Positions 60,322 to 64,000 of a stretch of 64,000 nucleotides of DNA are shown piece after piece. Below the pieces are notes generated by a model. That model saw only the letters and a program-made list of their open reading frames with translations. It ran no database searches and was not told the origin of the DNA. Position numbers and translations under genes: made by a program. The DNA lies in NCBI GenBank assembly GCA_029207755.1, contig JARCOQ010000003.1, forward strand, positions 46,582,144-46,646,143. Reading direction: 5' to 3'. The stretch comes from Chamaea fasciata (lineage: Eukaryota; Chordata; Aves; Passeriformes; Sylviidae). The first letter of the stretch is position 1. Each line of letters begins with the position of its first letter.

Positions 60322-63275
60322 CTAGATGAGTCAAGCAGAAGTGGAATATAGAACATAAAAAAGGGATGAAGACAATTGGAGAAGAAACTATTTGAAAGCT
60401 CCTGCCAGAACAGCCTATACTCCAGGCAAGGCTGGATACAGTAACGGTAAGAACTTGTATTTCTCTCATTGACCATTGAGTCATACAAGCAAGTGTACAG
60501 TCACAATAGTTCTCCATAAAAGAATGGAAAGAGTCACCTGCCCTTCTTTAGAAGTCAGTTAAAGTTATTTAAGTCCCAACAGCAGCTTATATCTCTTCTC
60601 AAGTTCTGTATGGAGAGTAAGGTGATTATATTCTTACCTCAGGCAATCTTACTCAGCTGGAATCCACACTAACTCAAGGTATATCTTTCTCTCTTTAGCC
60701 AGTAAGCCTTAATTTGGACATATAAACTTCTCTTTTTTTTTCTTTCCTTAACTAATATACAATTAATTTTCATTTTTTATGGCTGTCAATCCATCAGTTT
60801 ATTTCAGAATTACATGTATATAAATGCCTGCAATATCACCCATCCAAAATCCACTGTAGCTCACATTTTGACTGTTACAAAATTATACCCAGTTTGTATT
60901 CCTGCCTCACACCAGGCTGGTAGAAGACTAATGCTGACACTTTCTATGCAGCAGCAATAGAAATACAACACAGAAAGAAAACTCAGCTCTCAGGAGGTTT
61001 CTAATCTCCAAGCAACAGGTTGTCCAGTGTATTGCAGAGGCAACACTTTGATATCCATCTCAATTTGCTAAAATCAGACTGAGAAAATAAAAAGCCAATG
61101 AAGTGCAACAGTACTATTTAGGAAACAAACCCATGAGCTTGAAAAGGAAAATGAAGCCAGCAGCAGACTAACCTGACATGTCTAAATTCCTAGAATTCAA
61201 ATACAGACAGCTTCTGTATCTCCCAGGTATTCCTGCATATGAAGCTAGAGCATTTTCATTTAAGAAGAACATTTCATCTGGAAAAATGGCAAATGTAGCT
61301 TGGGAGCATCAAAAACATCTATGAAGTGCATTAGATAAGAAGAAAATAGAAGCCTGAAAGAAATGTTTTTAGACATACTGGTTGCCAGGTAGAAAGAGTA
61401 ATGTTTATATGTATTCACAATACAAACTCAAAAACTTGGAGGAACAAAATAAAAGAAAATAAAATACTGGGTTTTTAGATGGCAAGTGTACACAGATGCA
61501 TACAGAAATGTGATATCTACACAACTATTATTTCACAATCCTCAGTCACAGTGTATAAGAAACATAAAATCTGAACAACATCCCCAATCACACCCAGACA
61601 GCCATGCTGAGAAGGCATAATTCAAATGGCAGTCAGCTGCCAAATAAGGAATACAAACTGCAGCCAGAGATGTCATGCAAAAAATCTGACGACAAAGCTC
61701 CTGAAGATGTAACTGGAAAAAGGAATAGACTTCGGCTTCCTCGACTCAACACCTTTTTTTGAAGATATCAGTTAACAGATTTAACTCCCTAGCAGTTAAA
61801 CTGTGGAAAAGTCGAGAAACACATTCAAAAAACAGATTTACCCAAACCAGTCTTTTAATTTTTATAGGCAAAAATAGGAAAGTGTAGAGAGCAACTATAG
61901 ATAATGGAAGAAGAATTCCTCAGCTGAAAGACAGAAAAGCATCCTTATGAGCCTGTTGCAATTCAACAGGATAAAAATATTTAATATAAAATCAAAATAC
62001 TGCTTTGGATGTAGGTTTGATTCTTAATGTGCATGTTATTGCTGGGCTAAAAGCTCAGAAAAAGCTAAAAATTCCACGGTTCACTCTGCTGTTGAAACTT
62101 ATTTAGTTGAGTGGGTGAAGTGAACAACACATGTACATGGATTGATTAGAAATCATTTTTGTGAGACAAAATATTGCCCAGCCATCTGCTGTGCCATTAC
62201 AAGACAGTGATCTTGACAGATTAAATGTCAGTCACTTTTAATATACTTTGTTATACAAGAGTCAGATATTTTCAATGTTTTGGGACAATGTAACCTGACA
62301 AAATCTAAGGAATGAAAAACATCCCCTAGTGGTTGAATTTTGACTTTATTTTCTTTTTAATAATAAAAAGAAATAGTGCAGTCTTCTCCTTACTGTAATA
62401 ATTATTGCATGGATTGCTGACAGTTTGTTCAGCTTAAATTGCAGGGTATGGTAGTATCGGTGGAACAAGTTGTTTCTTATGATAATGTCCACAGGAGACA
62501 ATTAAAAAGGAAGAATGTTCCTTGTTTTTCTTTGGAATAAACATTCTTCTGTGCTCTGAAACCCCTTTAAAAATATGTTTTCAGTGATTAGTGTGGATTC
62601 TACTTTTTCTTACACGTCTCAGGCCTAATGTGGTATCTATATTTATTTTTTCTCTGAAGTTCATAAAACACTTTATGGTATCATACCAGTATAGTCTTGC
62701 AATATCTGAAGTGCCTTGAAGTAATCATTGAGGGAGTGAGGAAAGAAAAATAGAGTATTTTCCAATTGTGCTCCACTTTCAAAAGTCCTTTTTTGGAGTC
62801 TTTTTTACATTCTATGTGGAAAGATTTCCTTGGAATGCAACTTGGGGCATTTTGCTTGCTTGAAATTGGTTTACGGTGTAAAAAAAGAGTGAAAACCCCA
62901 AAGTTCCCAGTTTTTCATATATTTTTATGATCCAAAAATGGCAAACAAATGAAAACTTCTCTCTCCATGAAACAATAAAGTGTTTGGTATTCTGGGTTAT
63001 TTGTTGAATCTAAAATCCATCACAATGCTGACGTGCACTGCTAAGACACACAGCAGCCTGGAAAAAGAATTAATGAGTCAGAACTTCACAAGCGCACATC
63101 CATTGTTAGCGTCTAAAGCCAAGACTTTATCATTTACTCTCACCTCACTCCTGCTGTCATTTCATTGCCAGTGTGAACACAAGCTGCAAAGGATTAGAGT
63201 AATAAAATACAACCTGCTTCTCACGCTGACACAAAGAGTAGGAGAGACTCACTGTCTCGGCCTGACTTTGGAGAG

Positions 63276-63346
63276 AGCTGGTTTATTTTCTTTTCTTTAA
63301 ACAGGCCTGATTTTGGCCTGCTTAAAGAGAAGAAAATAAAACAGCT
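63276..63346. repeat. Near-perfect 32-base inverted repeat, 7-base loop
   Basis: The left arm (63276-63307) begins AGCTGGTTTATTTTC and ends AAACAGGCC. The right arm (63315-63346) begins GGCCTGCTTAAAG and ends AAAACAGCT. By eye 29 of 32 positions are complementary, separated by the 7-base spacer TGATTTT. Either strand could fold into a long stable hairpin. A related direct repeat (GGCCTGACTTTGG at about 63259 and GGCCTGATTTTGG at about 63304) overlaps the loop side. Confidence 0.9.
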
Positions 63347-64000
63347 AGAGACATTCTTGAACAACCACAACACTGTAAACCGCTCTGTTTTGTCTCATTT
63401 GAAGGACAGAATTTGTAAGGAGAGCAGCACTTGGTGAGATCATTTCAAGGAGGATAAACTAGGTGGTGAAGGAAGAGGCACTATTTGCCCAAACACAATT
63501 AAAACAAGATTCATACTTGATTTCAAGAGAACAATCACAAACCACATTATCTGTCAACAAAGCATTTACCTAAACAGGCAGGATTTTTCTTGTGCTAGAC
63601 AGTGCCCGCTGATGCGATCAACAGGGAAAGAGGCTTTGGTAGGAGCATTACTCAGTAGGTAAGAAGGAAAACCTATCAAAGATGTGCTATGAGTTGTCAT
63701 CTGCCCAAGGAATGGTATTTTCCACCCTTACAGTCTGAGATGATGTGTAAGATATGGTGCATCCCACGTATAGAAACAATGATGCACCCGAAACATCAAC
63801 TACTTTCTTCACAAAAACATCCAGCAGTGACAGTGATCAAGGACAGCTGGGTCTTCCTGCATCCTCCCCTCACCCCTTTCTGTCCTGCCTCTGATGGGCA
63901 GTGTGGTTTGCCCTAAGATAAGAACACCAGGTGGGTATTTCAGGAGGAATTTCTGGATGCTCACATGGTTAGTGTATTCCAGTGATGGGGAGATGAGATG

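Larger units (their letters stand above)
57995..64000 (-). other. RGS7 upstream intron, continues past right edge
   Basis: This sequence lies upstream of the DEP exon in the transcript. I looked for the exon encoding the first half of DEP and did not find it, so this is read as intron. It holds a minus-oriented CR1 fragment (about 58470-58830), a plus-oriented CR1 fragment (about 59795-60321) and a strong inverted repeat (63276-63346). No other gene was recognised; the open frames at 58444-58647 and 60182-60517 (minus) lie within or across CR1 sequence. Confidence 0.75.

Noticed and set aside
60182..60517. 111-codon minus-strand open frame
   Set aside because: Its first-coordinate half lies in antisense CR1 tail sequence and the remainder has no signature.
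57995..64000. Search for the RGS7 exon encoding the first half of DEP
   Set aside because: No reverse-complement match to the expected DIVQWLIKN-type segment was found; the exon is taken to lie to the right of the window.
1..64000. CRISPR array, tRNA/rRNA genes, bacterial operons or phage genes
   Set aside because: None seen. The sequence is animal nuclear DNA with spliced exons, CR1 LINEs and large introns.

Overview
The window is a piece of a vertebrate nuclear genome, almost certainly a bird. It is AT-rich and intron-dominated. It carries several degraded CR1-type LINE fragments (the main LINE of birds and other sauropsids), at least one ancient MIR-like SINE relic, and very little other repeat. 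I see no bacterial, plasmid or phage content, no CRISPR array, no operon and no tRNA or rRNA gene.

One gene explains all the coding sequence I can support: RGS7 (regulator of G-protein signalling 7), transcribed from the minus strand. Thirteen coding exons were placed by reading the reverse complement. Each has a canonical AG acceptor and GT donor, and the reading phases join correctly from exon to exon. In transcript order (+ strand coordinates) they are 57888-57994, 47765-47816, 35812-35876, 33718-33794, 33492-33573, 18949-19023, 17778-17876, 17001-17062, 15442-15552, 14847-14972, 7645-7831, 4686-4775 and 3378-3431. By my recollection of human RGS7 they cover about residues 76 to 471: the C-terminal half of the DEP domain, the DHEX helical extension, the linker, the Ggamma-like (GGL) domain, the whole RGS domain and the start of the C-terminal tail. 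The 5' exons (initiator ATG and first half of DEP) lie beyond the right edge. The final coding exon and 3' UTR probably lie beyond the left edge.

RGS7 is a neuronal GTPase-activating protein for Galpha i/o. Its GGL domain binds Gbeta5, its DEP/DHEX module binds the membrane anchors R7BP and GPR158/GPR179, and its RGS domain speeds GTP hydrolysis. The exons therefore encode successive modules of one signalling protein.

Everything else is intron. Introns range from 144 bases (33574-33717) to about 14.5 kb (19024-33491). They hold CR1 fragments on both strands, one MIR-like relic, homopolymer and microsatellite tracts, a G-run, and a few unexplained structures: a 32-base near-perfect inverted repeat at 63276-63346, an unannotated ORF flanked by good splice signals at 56268-56513, and a readable intron-retention tail after the last exon. 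The other open frames look like chance ORFs or parts of CR1 copies. I found no convincing new multi-gene system.
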